64,000 bases of DNA from Climacium dendroides (Eukaryota; Streptophyta; Bryopsida; Hypnales; Climaciaceae): NCBI GenBank assembly GCA_950106755.1, contig OX467088.1, forward strand, positions 1,968,001-2,032,000, given 5' to 3'. A model generated the notes under the pieces. The model was given only the letters and a program-made list of their open reading frames with translations, was not told the DNA's origin and searched no databases. Position numbers and translations under genes: made by a program. Of the stretch, positions 1-14,900 are shown in pieces; the stretch's first letter is position 1; each line of letters begins with the position of its first letter.

Positions 1-662
1 GTCATTTCATTTCAATAGATTAAGAAAGATCTCCAATATCAATTTCTTGAGAGTTTCAAGAGAAATTAAAGATAGAAAATAATTATAAGTTCATATTTTC
101 ACAATTAAAAGTGAATTTACAATTAATTGAATGTATTTTTTACTAATGAACACATGTATTATTTTCAGAGAAGTATGACTGTGAAAAAGGGCAAGTTCAA
201 TGTAATTTGATTTATTCTAAAGGAATGAATGCATTTATTTATTAGTACCTTTTTCAACAAATTTGAAATGTTATTTTTGAATTAATTTGTCTGTTTATAG
301 TTGGGTTTAGGTAACCTACATGAACTTCCGTAGAGTATGATCATTTAAAGCTAACTAAAATGTTTCCAAATTAGTTTAATTCTCGCTTGCTTGCTTGCGT
401 TCTTTATTTGCACACTATCCAAGTTCTCTTTGAACTTCAGAAATTTAATCAATTAAATTGATTTTGGATTTCACAATAATTAAATTGTCTAGGAAGTTCA
501 TGAGATTTACAAGTTTGTCTTTTCAATTCTTCAATTTGGATTGCCATAGTTTGTAACAATTGATTCAAATAACACAATATTTAATATTTTGAGAGGTTTG
601 GGGCCTCTCATAATAATATTCTTCCATTTAGGCCCTAAACATTAAATTGTAATGTTAGCCAG

Positions 663-895
663 TTTTTTGGTGAGTTTCTCATGGAGTACCATTGAAGACC
701 TTGCATTCAACTTGTGCCTATTTTTTGGTTCCCCATTAGAGCTTTCGTTGCATATTATTTTGGACCTTTCCCAAATAAATCCATAACTGGCCATTTGTGC
801 ATGAACATGGGGCCATGTTAAAAATCTCAATTACATTTTTTTTTGGTGAGTTTCTCATGGAGTACCATTGAAGACCTTGCATTCAACTTGTGCCT
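663..895. repeat. 57-bp direct repeat pair
   Basis: The same 57 bases occur at 663-719 and 839-895, offset 176 bp, starting in a T-run followed by GGTGAGTTTC and ending in TTGTGCCT. I see no base differences between the copies, so the duplication looks recent. Neither copy carries recognisable transposon ends. Confidence 0.85.
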
Positions 896-1007
896 CTAGT
901 GTTTTTAATAAACTTTAGGAATATGATATTGGATGATTTTCGTAAAATACCTAAATGTAATTGCCATACCCCAAACACTAAAACGCTCAAAGCCCTAGAA
1001 CCGTAGA

Positions 1008-1060
1008 TCGTAAACCGTAACCCTAAACCCTAAATCCTAAACCCTAAAACCCTAAACCCT
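1008..1060 (+). repeat. Interstitial telomere-like CCCTAAA run
   Basis: Several perfect and near-perfect CCCTAAA units (with CCTAAAT and CCCTAAAA variants) follow one another. This is the Arabidopsis-type plant telomere unit. The run is short and degenerate, so it is an interstitial remnant and not a chromosome end. Confidence 0.8.
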
Positions 1061-2779
1061 TGTAAATCTTTTACATGAAATCAGATGGAGAGAATTCGGT
1101 GGTGCACAGGGGTCTGCTTATCTAAATTTACAAGCGAATCCTAATTCCCCCCCCAAAATTTGACTTCCAGAAATTGAAAAAGAAAGAGGTCAAAGAAGTA
1201 CTTCTTCTCTTCCTTATATTGGAAATAAAATCTACAAATTATTGCCGAACGATGCATTGAAGCGACTTCGTAAGTACATCATACCTGTCAGTGGCTTTTC
1301 CGTCAATAATAATATACTGCGGAATCAAATTTGTCGTACCTGAGTAGGAATTTGTGGATGGTGTTCAGGACTTTCGAACTCTATCTCGCACCTCCCGTCT
1401 TCTCATTTGCGCCAATGCATTCCCGCCCAATTTTTTGGAAGTGATGCTGCGTCAATGCGGAGTAGGTCACTCTCTTTCTCCATCACAAGTGCGTCAACGT
1501 TCGTTGGAGAGTATACTCCTCGTATCTGTAGTGTCGAACTGTTGCGCTTCAGTGAATGCGATTGTTGATTTCGATATGTTCCATCAAACTTTTAGCACCG
1601 TCAACTGTTTCCATGCAATGAATTGCACTCTATCTCTTTCCGGAAGTTAGTAGAAATGCGCGTGAGGATAATGTATATTGTATAGATCTGAAGTTGTGAG
1701 TTGTTCAAGGCAAAGTGCGCGTGATTCCATATCGCATTCTCCAAATCCTTACTTGCACAGCATCGACTTTGAGACTTCTTGAATTGACAGTGACCAAGTT
1801 TGTATGGAATGATCATTCCTCGACATCAGAGTTCTAGAGTTGTGAGAGTGTTTTGTCCGATTTTGTCGCCGGAAAATTCGGAATGCGCGGTTAAGATTAC
1901 AATGGGATTACCCGATCAGGTGCCGAAAAACCCGGAACTGAAGCGTAGACGATTGCAGGAGACACTTTAGGTCGACCCAACCTGAAGTGTAGAGCACTGT
2001 TGCCAAGAAATTCAGGTCGGGTCGACCTGAAGAGCAGACGATTGCAGGGGACACTTCAGATCGACCCAACCTGAAGTGTAAAGCACTGCTGCCAAGAAAT
2101 TCAGGTCAGGTCGACCTGAAGTGTAGACGATTGCAGCAGACACTTCAGGTCGACCCAACCTGAAGTGTAGTGCACTGCTGCCAAGAAATTCAAGTCGGGT
2201 CGACTTGAAGTGCAGACGATTGCAGGGGACACTTCAGGTCGACCCAACCTGAAGTGTAGATCACTACTGCCAAGAAATTCAGGTCGGGTCGACATGAAGT
2301 ACAGACAATTGCAGCGGACACTTCAGGTCCACCCAACCTGAAGTGTAGTGCACTGCTGCCAAGAAATTTAGGTCGGGTCGACTTGAAGTGCAGACTATTG
2401 CAGGGGACACTTCAGGTCGACCCAACCTGAAGTGTAGATCACTACTGCCAAGAAATTCAGGTCGGGTCGACCTGAAGTACAGACGATTGCAGGGGAGACT
2501 TCAGTTCAACCCAACCTGAAGTATAGATCACTACTGCCAAGAAATTCAGGTCGGGTCGACCTGAAGTGCAGACGATTGCAGCGGACACTTCAGGTCGACC
2601 CAACCTGAAGTGTAGAGCACTGCTGCCAAGAAATTCAAGTCGGGTCGACCTGAAGTGCAGACGATTGCAGGGGACACTTCAGGTCGACCCAACCTGAAGT
2701 GTAGATCACTACTGCCAAGAAATTCAGGTCGGGTCGACCTGAAGTACAGACAATTGCAGCGGACACTTCAGGTCCACCC

Positions 2780-5380
2780 AACCTGAAGTGTAGAGCACTC
2801 CTGCCAAGAAATTTAGGTCGGGTCGACTTGAAGTGCAGACGATTGCAGGGGACACTTCAGGTCGACTCAACCTGAAGTGTAAAGCACTGCTGCTAAGAAA
2901 TTTAGGTCGGGTCGACCTGAAGTACAGACGATTGCAGGGGACACTTCAGGTCCACCCAACCTGAAGTGTAGTGCACTACTGCCAAGAAATTTAGGTCGGG
3001 TCGACATGAAGTACAGACGATTGCAGGGGACACTTCAGGTCCACCCAATCTGAAGTGTAGTGCACTGCTGCCAAGAAATTTAGGTCGGGTCGACTTGAAG
3101 TGCAGACGATTGCAGGGGACACTTCAGGTCGACCCAACCTGAAGTGTAGTGCACTACTGCCAAGAAATTTAGGTCGGGTCGACATGAAGTGTAGACGATT
3201 GCAGGGGAGACTTCAGGTCAACCCAACCTGAAGTATAGATCACTACTGCCAAGAAATTCAGGTCGGGTCGACCTGAAGTACAGACGATTGCAGCGGACAC
3301 TTCAGGTCCACCCAACCTGAAGTGTAGAGCACTCCTGCCAAGAAATTTAGGTTGGGTCGACTTGAAGTGTAAACGATTGTAGGGGACACTTCAGGTCGAC
3401 TCAACCTGAAGTGTAGAACACTGCTGCTAAGAAATTTAGGTCGGGTCGACCTGAAGTACAGACGATTGCAGGGGACACTTCAGGTCGACCCAACCTGAAG
3501 TGTAGTGCACTGCTACCAAGAAATTTAGGTCGGGTCGACCTGAAGTGTAGACGATTGCAGGGGAGACTTCAGGTCAATCCAACCTGAAGTATAGATCACT
3601 ACTGCCAAGAAATTCAGGTCGGGTCGACCTGAAGTACAGACGATTGCAGCGGACACTTCAGGTCCACCCAACCTGAAGTGTAGTGCACTACTGCCAAGAA
3701 ATTTAGGTCGGGTCGACTTGAAGTGTAGACGATTGTAGGGGACACTTCAGGTCGACCCAATCTGAAGTGTAGATCACTACTGCCAAGAAATTCAAGTCGG
3801 GTCGACCTGAAGTGCAGACGATTGCAGAGGACACTTCAGATCGACCCAACCTGAAGTGTAGAGCACTGCTGCCAAGAAATTTAGGTCGGGTCGACATGAA
3901 GTGTAGACGATTGCAGCGGACACTTCAGGTCGACCCAACCTGAAGTGTAGATCACTACTGCCAAGAAATTTAGGTCGGATCGACCTGAAGTACAGACGAT
4001 TGCAGCGGACACTTCAGGTCCACCCAACCTGAAGTGTAGATCACTACTGCCAAGAAATTTAGGTCGGGTCGACTTGAAGTGTAGACGATTGCAGGGGAGA
4101 CTTCAGGTCAACCCAACCTGTAGTGTAGAGCACTCCTGCCAAGAAATTTGGGTCGGGTCGACTTGAAGTGTAGACAATTGTAGGGGACACTTCAAGTCGA
4201 CCCAACCTGAAGTGTAGTGCACTGCTGCCAAGAAATTTAGGTCGGGTCGACTTGAAGTGCAGACGATTGCAGGGGACAATTCAGGTCGACCCAATCTGAA
4301 GTGTAGATCACTCCTGCCAAGAAATTCAGGTCGGATCGACCTGAAGTACAGACGATTGCAGCGGACACTTCAGGTCCACCCAACCTGAAGTGTAGTGCAC
4401 TGCTGCCAAGAAATTCAGGTCGGGTCGACTTGAAGTGTAGACGATTGCAGGGGAGACTTCAGGTCCACCCAACCTGAAGTGTAGATCACTACTGCCAAGA
4501 AATTCAGGTCGGGTCGACCTGAAGTGCAGACAAGTGCAGCGGACACTTCAGGTCGACCCAACCTGAAGTGTAGAGCACTGCTGCCAAGAAATTTAGGTCG
4601 GGTCGACTTGAAGTGCAGACGATTGCAGGGGACACTTCAGGTCGACTCAACCTGAAGTGTAAAGCACTGCTGCTAAGAAATTTAGGTCGTGTCGACCTGA
4701 AGTACAGACGATTGCAGGGGACGCTTTAGGTCCACCCAACCTGAAGTGTAGTGCACTACTGCCAAGAAATTTAGGTCGGGTCGACATGAAGTACAGACGA
4801 TTGCAGGGGACACTTCAGGTCCACCCAATCTGAAGTGTAGTGCACTGCTGCCAAGAAATTTAGGTCGGGTCGACTTGAAGTGCAGACGATTGCAGGGGAC
4901 ACTTCAGGTCGACCCAACCTGAAGTGTAGTGCACTACTGCCAAGAAATTTAGGTCGGGTCGACATGAAGTGTAGACGATTGCAGGGGAGACTTCAGGTCA
5001 ACCCAACCTGAAGTATAGATCACTACTGCCAAGAAATTCAGGTCGGGTCGACCTGAAGTACAGACGATTGCAGCGGACACTTCAGGTCCACCCAACCTGA
5101 AGTGTAGAGCACTCCTGCCAAGAAATTTAGGTTGGGTCGACTTGAAGTGTAAACGATTGTAGGGGACACTTCAGGTCGACTCAACCTGAAGTGTAGAACA
5201 CTGCTGCTAAGAAATTTAGGTCGGGTCGACCTGAAGTACAGACGATTGCAGGGGACACTTCAGGTCGACCCAACCTGAAGTGTAGTGCACTGCTACCAAG
5301 AAATTTAGGTCGGGTCGACCTGAAGTGTAGACGATTGCAGGGGAGACTTCAGGTCAACCCAACCTGAAGTGTAGATCACT
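2780..5380. repeat. Higher-order duplication in the satellite (20-mer, 1,780 bp offset)
   Basis: A block at about 2,780-3,600 recurs at about 4,560-5,380 with an offset of exactly 1,780 bp, which is 20 x 89. Shared diagnostic variants include the rare GGTTGGGTCGAC at 3,350 and 5,130 and CTGCTGCTAAG units. A shorter block near 4,085-4,430 recurs at 5,776-6,121 with an offset of 1,691 bp (19 x 89). This indicates unequal exchange in register with the monomer. Confidence 0.85.
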
Positions 5381-8300
5381 ACTGCCAAGAAATTTAGGTC
5401 GGGTCGACCTGAAGTACAGACGATTGCAGCGGACACTTCAGGTCGACCCAACCTGAAGTGTAGATCACTACTGCCAAGAAATTCAGGTCGGGTCGACCTG
5501 AAGTACAGACAATTGCAGCGGACACTTCAGGTCCACCCAACCTGAAGTGTAGAGCACTGCTGCCAAGAAATTTAGGTCGGGTCGACATGAAGTGCAGACG
5601 ATTGCAGGGGACACTTCAGGTCGACCCAACCTGAAGTGTAGAGCACTGCTGCCAAGAAATTTAGGTCGGGTCGACCTGAAGTGTAGACGATTGCAGGGGA
5701 GACTTCAGGTCGACCCAACCTGAAGTGTAGATCACTACTGCCAAGAAATTTAGGTCGGGTCGACCTGAAGTGTAGACGATTGCAGGGGAGACTTCAGGTC
5801 AACCCAACCTGTAGTGTAGAGCACTCCTGCCAAGAAATTTGGGTCGGGTCGACTTGAAGTGTAGACAATTGTAGGGGACACTTCAAGTCGACCCAACCTG
5901 AAGTGTAGTGCACTGCTGCCAAGAAATTTAGGTCGGGTCGACTTGAAGTGCAGACGATTGCAGGGGACACTTCAGGTCGACCCAATCTGAAGTGTAGATC
6001 ACTACTGCCAAGAAATTCAGGTCGGATCGACCTGAAGTACAGACGATTGCAGCGGACACTTCAGGTCCACCCAACCTGAAGTGTAGTGCACTGCTGCCAA
6101 GAAATTTAGGTCGGGTCGACTTGAAGTGCAGACGATTGCAGCGGACACTTCAGGTCGACCCAACCTGAAGTGTAGATCACTACTGCCAAGAAATTTAGGT
6201 CGGATCGACCTGAAGTACAGACGATTGCAGCGGACACTTCAGGTCCACCCAACCTGAAGTGTAGATCACTACTGCCAAGAAATTTAGGTCGGGTCGACTT
6301 GAAGTGTAGACGATTGTAGGGGACACTTCAGGTCGACTCAACCTGAAGTGTAGAACACTGCTGCTAAGAAATTTAGGTCGGGTCGACCTGAAGTACAGAC
6401 GATTGCAGGGGACACTTCAGGTCGACCCAACCTGAAGTGTAGTGCACTACTGCCAAGAAATTTAGGTCGGGTCGACCTGAAGTGTAGACGATTGCAGGGG
6501 AGACTTCAGGTCCACCCAACCTGAAGTGTAGAGCACTCCTGCCAAGAAATTCAGGTCGGGTCGACCTGAAGTGCAGACAAGTGCAGCGGACACTTCAGGT
6601 CGACCCAACCTGAAGTGTAGAGCACTCCTGCCAAGAAATTTAGGTCGGGTCGACTTGAAGTGTAGACGATTGTAGGGGACACTTCAGGTCGACCCAATCT
6701 GAAGTGTAGAGCACTGCTGCCAAGAAATTTAGGTCGGGTCGACTTGAAGTGTAGACGATTGCAGGGGACACTTCAGGTCGACCCAACCTGAAGTGTAGAG
6801 CACTGCTGCCAAGAAATTTAGGTCGGGTCGACCTGAAGTGTAGACGATTGCAGGGGAGACTTCAGGTCAACCCAACCTGAGGTGTAGATCACTACTGCCA
6901 AGAAATTCAAGTCGGGTCGACCTGAAGTGCAGACGATTGCAGGGGACACTTCAGATCGACCCAACCTAAAGTGTAGAGCACTGCTGCCAAGAAATTCAGG
7001 TCGGGTCGACATGAAGTGTAGACGATTGCAGCGGACACTTCAGGTCGACCCAACCTGAAGTGTAGATCACTGCTGCCAAGAAATTTAGGTCGGGTCGACT
7101 TGAAGTGCAGACGATCGCAGGGGACACTTCAGATCGACCCAACCTGAAGTGTAGAGCACTCCTGCCAAGAAATTTAGGTCGGGTCGACTTGAAGTGTAGA
7201 CGATTGTAGGGGACACTTCAGGTCGACCCAATCTGAAGTGTAGAGCACTGTTGCCAAGAAATTTAGGTCGGGTCGACTTGAAGTGTAGACGATTGCAGGG
7301 GACACTTCAGGTCGACCCAACCTGAAGTGTAGATCACTACTGCCAAGAAATTCAGGTCGGGTCGACCTGAAGTGTAGACAATTGCAGGGGAGACTTCAGG
7401 TCAACCCAACCTGAGGTGTAGATCACTACTGCCAAGAAATTCAAGTCGGGTCGACCTGAAGTGCAGACGATTGCAGGGGACACTTCAGATCGACCCAACC
7501 TGAAGTGTAGAGCACTGCTGCCAATAAATTCAGGTCGGGTCGACATGAAGTGTAGACGATCGCAGGGGACACTTCAGATCGACCCAACCTGAAGTGTAGA
7601 TCACTGCTGCCAAGAAATTGAGGTCGGGTCGACTTGAAGTGCAGACGATCGCAGGGGACACTTCAGATCGACCCAACCTGAAGTGTAGAGCACTCCTGCC
7701 AAGAAATTTAGATCGGGTCGACCTGAAGTGTAGACGATTGCAGGGGAGACTTCAGGTCAACCCAATCTGAAGTGTAGAGCACTCCTTCCAAGAAATTTAG
7801 GTCGGGTCGACCTGAAGTTTAGATGATTGCAGGGGAGACTTCAGGTCAACCCAATCTGAAGTGTAGAGCACTCCTTCCAAGAAATTTAGGTCGGGTCGAC
7901 TTGAAGTGCAGACGATTGCAGGGGACACTTCAGATCGACCCAACCTGAAGTGTAGAGCACTGCTGCCAAGAAATTTAGGTCGGGTCGACTTGAAGTGCAG
8001 ACGATTACAGGGGACACTTCAGGTCCACCCAACCTGAAGTATAGTGCACTGCTGCCAAGAAATTTAGGTCGGGTCGACTTGAAGTGCAGACGATTGCAGG
8101 GGACACTTCAGGTCGACCCAACCTGAAGTGTAGTGCACTACTGCCAAGAAATTTAGGTCGGGTCGACATGAAGTGTAGACGATTGGAGGGGAGAATTCAG
8201 GTCAACCCAATCTGAAGTGTAGATTACTACTGCCAAGAAATTTAGATCGGGTCGACCTGAAGTACAGACGATTGCAGCGGACACTTCAGGTCCACCCAAC

Positions 8301-9029
8301 CTGTAGTGTAGATCACTACTGCCAAGAAATTTAGGTCGGGTCGACTTGAAGTGTAGACAATTGTAGGGGACACTTCAGGTCGACCCAACCTGAAGTGTAG
8401 AGCACTCCTGCCAAGAAATTCAGGTCGGGTCGATTTGAAGTGCAGACGATTGCAGGGGACACTTCAGGTCGAGTCAACCTGAAGTGTAGTGCACTGCTCC
8501 CAAGAAATTTAGGTCGGGTCGACTTGAAGTATAGACGATTGCAGGGGACACTTCAGGTCGACCCAACTTGAAGTGTAGTGCACTGCTGCCAAGAAATTTA
8601 GGTCGGGTCGACCTGAAGTACAGACGATTGCAGGGGAGACTTCAGGTCAACCCAACCTGAAGTGTAGAGCACTGCTGCTAAGAAATTTAGGTCGGGTCGA
8701 CCTGAAGTACAGACGATTGCAGGGGACACTTCAGGTCGACCCAACCTGAAGTGTAGTGCACTGCTCCCAAGAAATTTAGGTCGGGTCGACCTGAAGTGCA
8801 GACGATTGCAGGGGACACTTCAGGTCGACCCAACTTGAAGTGTAGAGCACTGCTGCCAAGAAATTTAGGTCGGGTCGACTTGAAGTGTAGACAAGTGCAG
8901 CGGACACTTCAGGTCGAGTCAACCTGAAGTGTAGTGCACTGCTGCCAAGAAATTTAGGTCGGGTCGACTTGAAGTGTAGACGATTGCAGGGGACACTTCA
9001 GGTCGACCGAATCTGAAGTGTAGAGCACT

Positions 9030-10010
9030 ACTGCCAAGAAATTCAGGTCGGGTCGACCTGAAGTGCAGACAAGTGCAGCGGACACTTCAGGTCGACCCAA
9101 CCTGAAGTGTAGAGCACTGCTGCCAAGAAATTTAGGTCGGGTCGACTTGAAGTGTAGACAAGTGCAGCGGACACTTCCGGTCGAGTCAACCTGAAGTGTA
9201 GAGCACTGCTCCCAAGAAATATAGGTCGGGTCGACTTGAAGTGCAGACGATTGCAGGGGACACTTCAGGTCGACCCAATCTGAAGTGTAGAGCACTACTG
9301 CCAAGAAATTCAGGTCGGGTCGACCTGAAGTGCAGACAAGTGCAGCGGTCACTTCAGGTCGACCCAACCTGAAGTGTAGAGCACTACTGCCAAGAAATTC
9401 AAGTCGGGTCGACCTGAAGTGTAGACGATTGCAGGGGAGACTTCAGGTCAACCCAATCTGAAGTGTAGAGCACTACTGCCAAGAAATTCAGGTCGGGTCG
9501 ACCTGAAGTGCAGACAAGTGCAGCGGACACTTCAGGTCGGGTCGACCTGAAGTGCAGACAAGTGCAGCGGACACTTCAGGTCGACCCAACCTGAAGTGTA
9601 GAGCACTGCTGCCAAGAAATTTAGGTCGGGTCGACTTGAAGTGTAGACAAGTGCAGCGGACACTTCCGGTCGAGTCAACCTGAAGTGTAGAGCACTGCTC
9701 CCAAGAAATTTAGGTCGGGTCGACTTGAAGTGCAGACGATTGCAGGGGACACTTCAGGTCGACCCAATCTGAAGTGTAGAGCACTACTGCCAAGAAATTC
9801 AGGTCGGGTCGACCTGAAGTGCAGACAAGTGCAGCGGTCACTTCAGGTCGACCCAACCTGAAGTGTAGAGCACTACTGCCAAGAAATTCAAGTCGGGTCG
9901 ACCTGAAGTGTAGACGATTGCAGGGGAGACTTCAGGTCAACCCAATCTGAAGTGTAGAGCACTACTGCCAAGAAATTCAGGTCGGGTCGACCTGAAGTGC
10001 AGACAAGTGC
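9030..10010. repeat. Satellite block duplication with a 44-bp half unit
   Basis: The variant ACACTTCCGGTCGAG occurs at 9,171 and 9,660, offset 489 bp, which is 5 x 89 + 44. The extra 44 bp is a half-monomer at about 9,530-9,575, where a palindrome-2 half unit follows another directly. The flanking monomers match in the same order in both copies. Confidence 0.8.
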
Positions 10011-11984
10011 AGTGGACACTTCAGGTCGACCCAACCTGAAGTGTAGAGCACTGCTGCCAAGAAATTTAGGTCGGGTCGACTTGAAGTGTAGACAAGTGCA
10101 GCGGACACTTCAGGTCGAGTCAACCTGAAGTGTAGTGCACTGCTCCCAAGAAATTTAGGTCGGGTCGACTTGAAGTGTAGACGATTGCAGGGGACACTTC
10201 AGGTCGACCCAACCTGAAGTGTAGTGCACTGCTGCCAAGAAATTTAGGTCGGGTCGACCTGAAGTACAGACGATTGCAGGGGAGACTTCAGGTCAACCCA
10301 ACCTGAAGTGTAGACCACTGCTGCTAAGAAATTTAGGTCGGGTCGACCTGAAGTACAGACGATTGCAGGGGACACTTCAGGTCGACCCAACCTGAAGTGT
10401 AGTGCACTGCTCCCAAGAAATTTAGGTCGGGTCGACCTGAAGTGCAGACGATTGCAGGGGACACTTCAGGTCGACCCAACCTGAAGTGTAGAGCACTGCT
10501 GCCAAGAAATTTAGGTCGGGTCGACTTGAAGTGTAGACAAGTGCAGCGGACACTTCAGGTCGAGTCAACCTGAAGTGTAGTGCACTGCTGCCAAGAAATT
10601 TAGGTCGGGTCGACTTGAAGTGTAGACGATTGCAGGGGACACTTCAGGTCGACCGAATCTGAAGTGTAGAGCACTACTGCCAAGAAATTCAGGTCGGGTC
10701 GACCTGAAGTGCAGACAAGTGCAGCGGACACTTCAGGTCGACCCAACCTGAAGTGTAGAGCACTGCTGCCAAGAAATTCAAGTCGGGTCGACCTGAAGTG
10801 TAGACGATTGCAGGGGAGACTTCAGATCAACCCAACCTGAAGTGTAGAGCACTGCTGCCAAGAAATTCAGGTCGGGTCGACCTGAAGTGCAGACAAGTGC
10901 AGGGGACACTTCAGGTCCACCCAATCTGAAGTGTAGAGTACTGCTGCCAAGAAATTCAGGTCGGGTCGTCCTAAAGTGCAGACGATTGCAGGGGACACTT
11001 CAGGTCCACCCAACCTGAAGTATAGACCACTGCTGCCAAGAAATTTAGGTCGGGTCGACTTGAAGTGTAGACGATTGCAGGGGACACTTCAGGTCGACCC
11101 GACCTGAAGTGTAGTGCACTGCTGCCAAGAAATTTAGGTCGGGTCGACTTGAAGTGTAGACGATTGCAGGGGACACTTCAGGTCGACCCGACCTGAAGTG
11201 TAGTGCACTGCTGCCAAGAAATTTAGGTCGGGTCGACCTGAAGTACAGACGATTGCAGGGGAGACTTCAGGTCAACCCAACCTGAAGTGTAGACCACTGC
11301 TGCTAAGAAATTTAGGTCGGGTCGACCTGAAGTACAGACGATTGCAGGGGACACTTCAGGTCGACCCAACCTGAAGTGTAGAGCACTACTGCCAAGAAAT
11401 TCAGGTCGGGTCGACTTGAAGTGTAGACGATTGTAGGGGACACTTCAGGTCGACCCAACCTGAAGTGTAGAGCACTGCTGCCAAGAAATTCAAGTCGGGT
11501 CGACCTGAAGTGCAGACGATTGCAGGGGACACTTCAGATCGACCCAACCTGAAGTGTAGAGCACTGCTGCCAAGAAATTCAGGTCGGGTCGACCTGAAGT
11601 GTAGACGATTGCAGGGGAGACTTCAGGTCAACCCAACCTGAAGTGTAGAGCACTGCTGCCAAGAAATTCAGGTCGGGTCGACCTGAAGTGCAGACAAGTG
11701 CAGCGGACACTTCAGGTCGACCCAACCTGAAGTGTAGAGCACTACTGCCAAGAAATTCAGGTCGGGTCGACCTGAAGTGCAGACAAGTGCAGCGGACACT
11801 TCAGGTCGACCCAACCTGAAGTGTAGTGCACTGCTGCCAAGAAATTTAGGTCGGGTCGACTTGAAGTGTAGACGATTGCAGGGGACACTTCAGGTCGACC
11901 CAATCTGAAGTGTAGAGCACTACTGCCAAGAAATTCAGGTCGGGTCGACTTGAAGTGTAGACGATTGTAGGGGACACTTCAGGT

Positions 11985-14900
11985 CGACCCAACCTGAAGT
12001 GTAGAGCACTGCTGCCAAGAAATTCAAGTCGGGTCAACCTGAAGTGCAGACGATTGCAGGGGACACTTCAGATCGACCCAACCTGAAGTGTAGAGCACTG
12101 CTGCCAAGAAATTCAGGTCGGGTCGACCTGAAGTGTAGACGATTGCAGGGGAGACTTCAGGTCAACCCAACCTGAAGTGTAGAGCACTACTGCCAAGAAA
12201 TTCAGGTCGGGTCGACCTGAAGTGCAGACAAGTGCAGCGGACACTTCAGGTCGACCCAACCTGAAGTGTAGAGCACTGCTGCCAAGAAATTCAAGTCGGA
12301 TCGACCTGAAGTGCAGACGATTGCAGGGGACACTTCAGATCGACCCAACCTGAAGTGTAGAGCACTGCTGCCAAGAAATTCAAGTCGGGTCGACCTGAAG
12401 TGTAGACGATTGCAGGGGAGACTTCAGGTCAACCCAACCTGAAGTGTAGAGCACTGCTGCCAAGAAATTCAGGTCGGGTCGACCTGAAGTGCAGACAAGT
12501 GCAGCGGACACTTCAGGTCGACCCAACCTGAAGTGTAGACCACTGCTGCCAAGAAATTTAGGTCGGGTCGACCTGAAGTGTAGACGATTGCAGGGGAGAC
12601 TTCAGATCAACCCAACCTGAAGTGTAGAGCACTGCTGCCAAGAAATTCAGGTCGGGTCGACCTGAAGTGCAGACAAGTGCAGGGGACACTTCAGATCCAC
12701 CCAATCTGAAGTGTAGAGCACTACTGCCAAGAAATTCAGGTCGGGTCGACCTAAAGTGCAGACGATTGCAGGGGACACTTCAGGTCCACCCAACCTGAAG
12801 TGTAGACCACTGCTGCCAAGAAATTTAGGTCGGGTCGACTTGAAGTGTAGACGATTGCAGGGGACACTTCAGGTCGACCCAACCTGAAGTTTAGACCACT
12901 GGTGCCAAGAAATTCAGGTCGACCCAATCTGAAGTGTAGAGCACTGCTGCCAAGAAATTCAGATCGGGTCGACCTGAAGTGAAGACAAGTGCAGGGGACA
13001 CTTGAAGTCCACCCAACCTCAAGTGTGGAGCACTGCTGCCAAGAAATTCAGGTCGGGTCGACCTGAAGTGCAAACAAGTGCAGGGGACACTTCAGGTCCA
13101 CCCAACCTGAAATGTAGAGCACTGCTGCCAAGAAATTTAGGTCGGGTCGATCTGAAGTGGAGACGATTGCAGAGGACACTTCAGGTCGATCCAACCTGAA
13201 ATGTAGAGCACTGGTGCCAAGAAATTTAGGTCGGGTCGATCTGAAGTGCAGACGATTGCAGGGGACACTTCAGGTCGACTCAACCTGAAGTGTAGAGCAC
13301 TGCTGCCAAGAAATTCAGGTCGGGTCGACCTGAAGTGCAGACAAGTGCAGCGGACACTTCAGGTCGACCCAACCTGAAGTGTAGAGCACTGCTGCCAAGA
13401 AATTCAGGTCGGGTCGACCTGAAGTGTAGACGATTGCAGGGGAGACTTCAGGTCAACCCAACCTGAAGTGTAGAGCACTACTGCCAAGAAATTCAGGTCG
13501 GGTCGACCTGAAGTGCAGACAAGTGCAGCGGACACTTCAGGTCGACCCAACCTGAAGTGTAGAGCACTGCTGCCAAGAAATTCAAGTCGGATCGACCTGA
13601 AGTGCAGACGATTGCAGGGGACACTTCAGATCGACCCAACCTGAAGTGTAGAGCACTGCTGCCAAGAAATTCAGGTCGGGTCGACCTGAAGTGTAGACGA
13701 TTGCAGGGGAGACTTCAGGTCAACCCAACCTGAAGTGTAGAGCACTGCTGCCAAGAAATTCAGGTCGGGTCGACCTGAAGTGCAGACAAGTGCAGCGGAC
13801 ACTTCAGGTCGACCCAACCTGAAGTGTAGTGCACTGCTGCCAAGAAATTTAGGTCGGGTCGACTTGAAGTGTAGACGATTGCAGGGGACACTTCAGGTCG
13901 ACCCAATCTGAAGTGTAGAGCACTACTGCCAAGAAATTCAGGTCGGGTCGACCTGAAGTGCAGACAAGTGCAGCGGACACTTCAGGTCGACCCAACCTGA
14001 AGTGTAGAGCACTGCTGCCAAGAAATTCAAGTCGGGTCGACCTGAAGTGCAGACGATTGCAGGGGACACTTCAGATCGACCCAACCTGAAGTGTAGAGCA
14101 CTGCTGCCAAGAAATTCAGGTCGGGTCGACCTGAAGTGTAGACGATTGCAGGGGAGACTTCAGGTCAACCCAACCTGAAGTGTAGAGCACTACTGCCAAG
14201 AAATTCAGGTCGGGTCGACCTGAAGTGCAGACAAGTGCAGCGGACACTTCAGGTCGACCCAACCTGAAGTGTAGAGCACTGCTGCCAAGAAATTCAAGTC
14301 GGATCGACCTGAAGTGCAGACGATTGCAGGGGACACTTCAGATCAACCCAACCTGAAGTGTAGAGCACTGCTGCCAAGAAATTCAGGTCGGGTCGACCTG
14401 AAGTGTAGACGATTGCAGGGGAGACTTCAGGTCAACCCAACCTGAAGTGTAGAGCACTGCTGCCAAGAAATTCAGGTCGGGTCGACCTGAAGTGCAGACA
14501 AGTGCAGCGGACACTTCAGGTCGACCCAACCTGAAGTGTAGACCACTGCTGCCAAGAAATTTAGGTCGGGTCGACCTGAAGTGTAGACGATTGCAGGGGA
14601 GACTTCAGATCAACCCAACCTGAAGTGTAGAGCACTGCTGCCAAGAAATTCAGGTCGGGTCGACCTGAAGTGCAGACAAGTGCAGGGGACACTTCAGATC
14701 CACCCAATCTGAAGTGTAGAGTACTGCTGCCAAGAAATTCAGGTCGGGTCGACCTAAAGTGCAGACGATTGCAGGGGACACTTCAGGTCCACCCAACCTG
14801 AAGTGTAGACCACTGCTGCCAAGAAATTTAGGTCGGGTCGACTTGAAGTGCAGACCATTGCAGGGGACACTTCAGGTCGACCCACCTGAAGTTTAGACCA

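Larger units (their letters stand above)
1..1938. other. AT-rich left flank, no supported gene
   Basis: The stretch is mostly AT-rich with several short open frames, none of which I recognise or can connect by splice sites. It holds a 57-bp direct repeat pair and a short CCCTAAA run, annotated separately. Around 1.35-1.65 kb base composition is more balanced and a 98-codon plus-strand frame exists, but its protein has no motif I can name and no second copy elsewhere in the window. The satellite begins at about 1,939. Confidence 0.5.

Noticed and set aside
2101..12037. Many 60-65 codon minus-strand frames and one 137-codon frame (8,954-9,367) with very similar proteins
   Set aside because: They are translations of the 89-bp satellite. 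They start and stop at recurring monomer variants, and both strands give similar frames (e.g. 13,002-13,199 plus).
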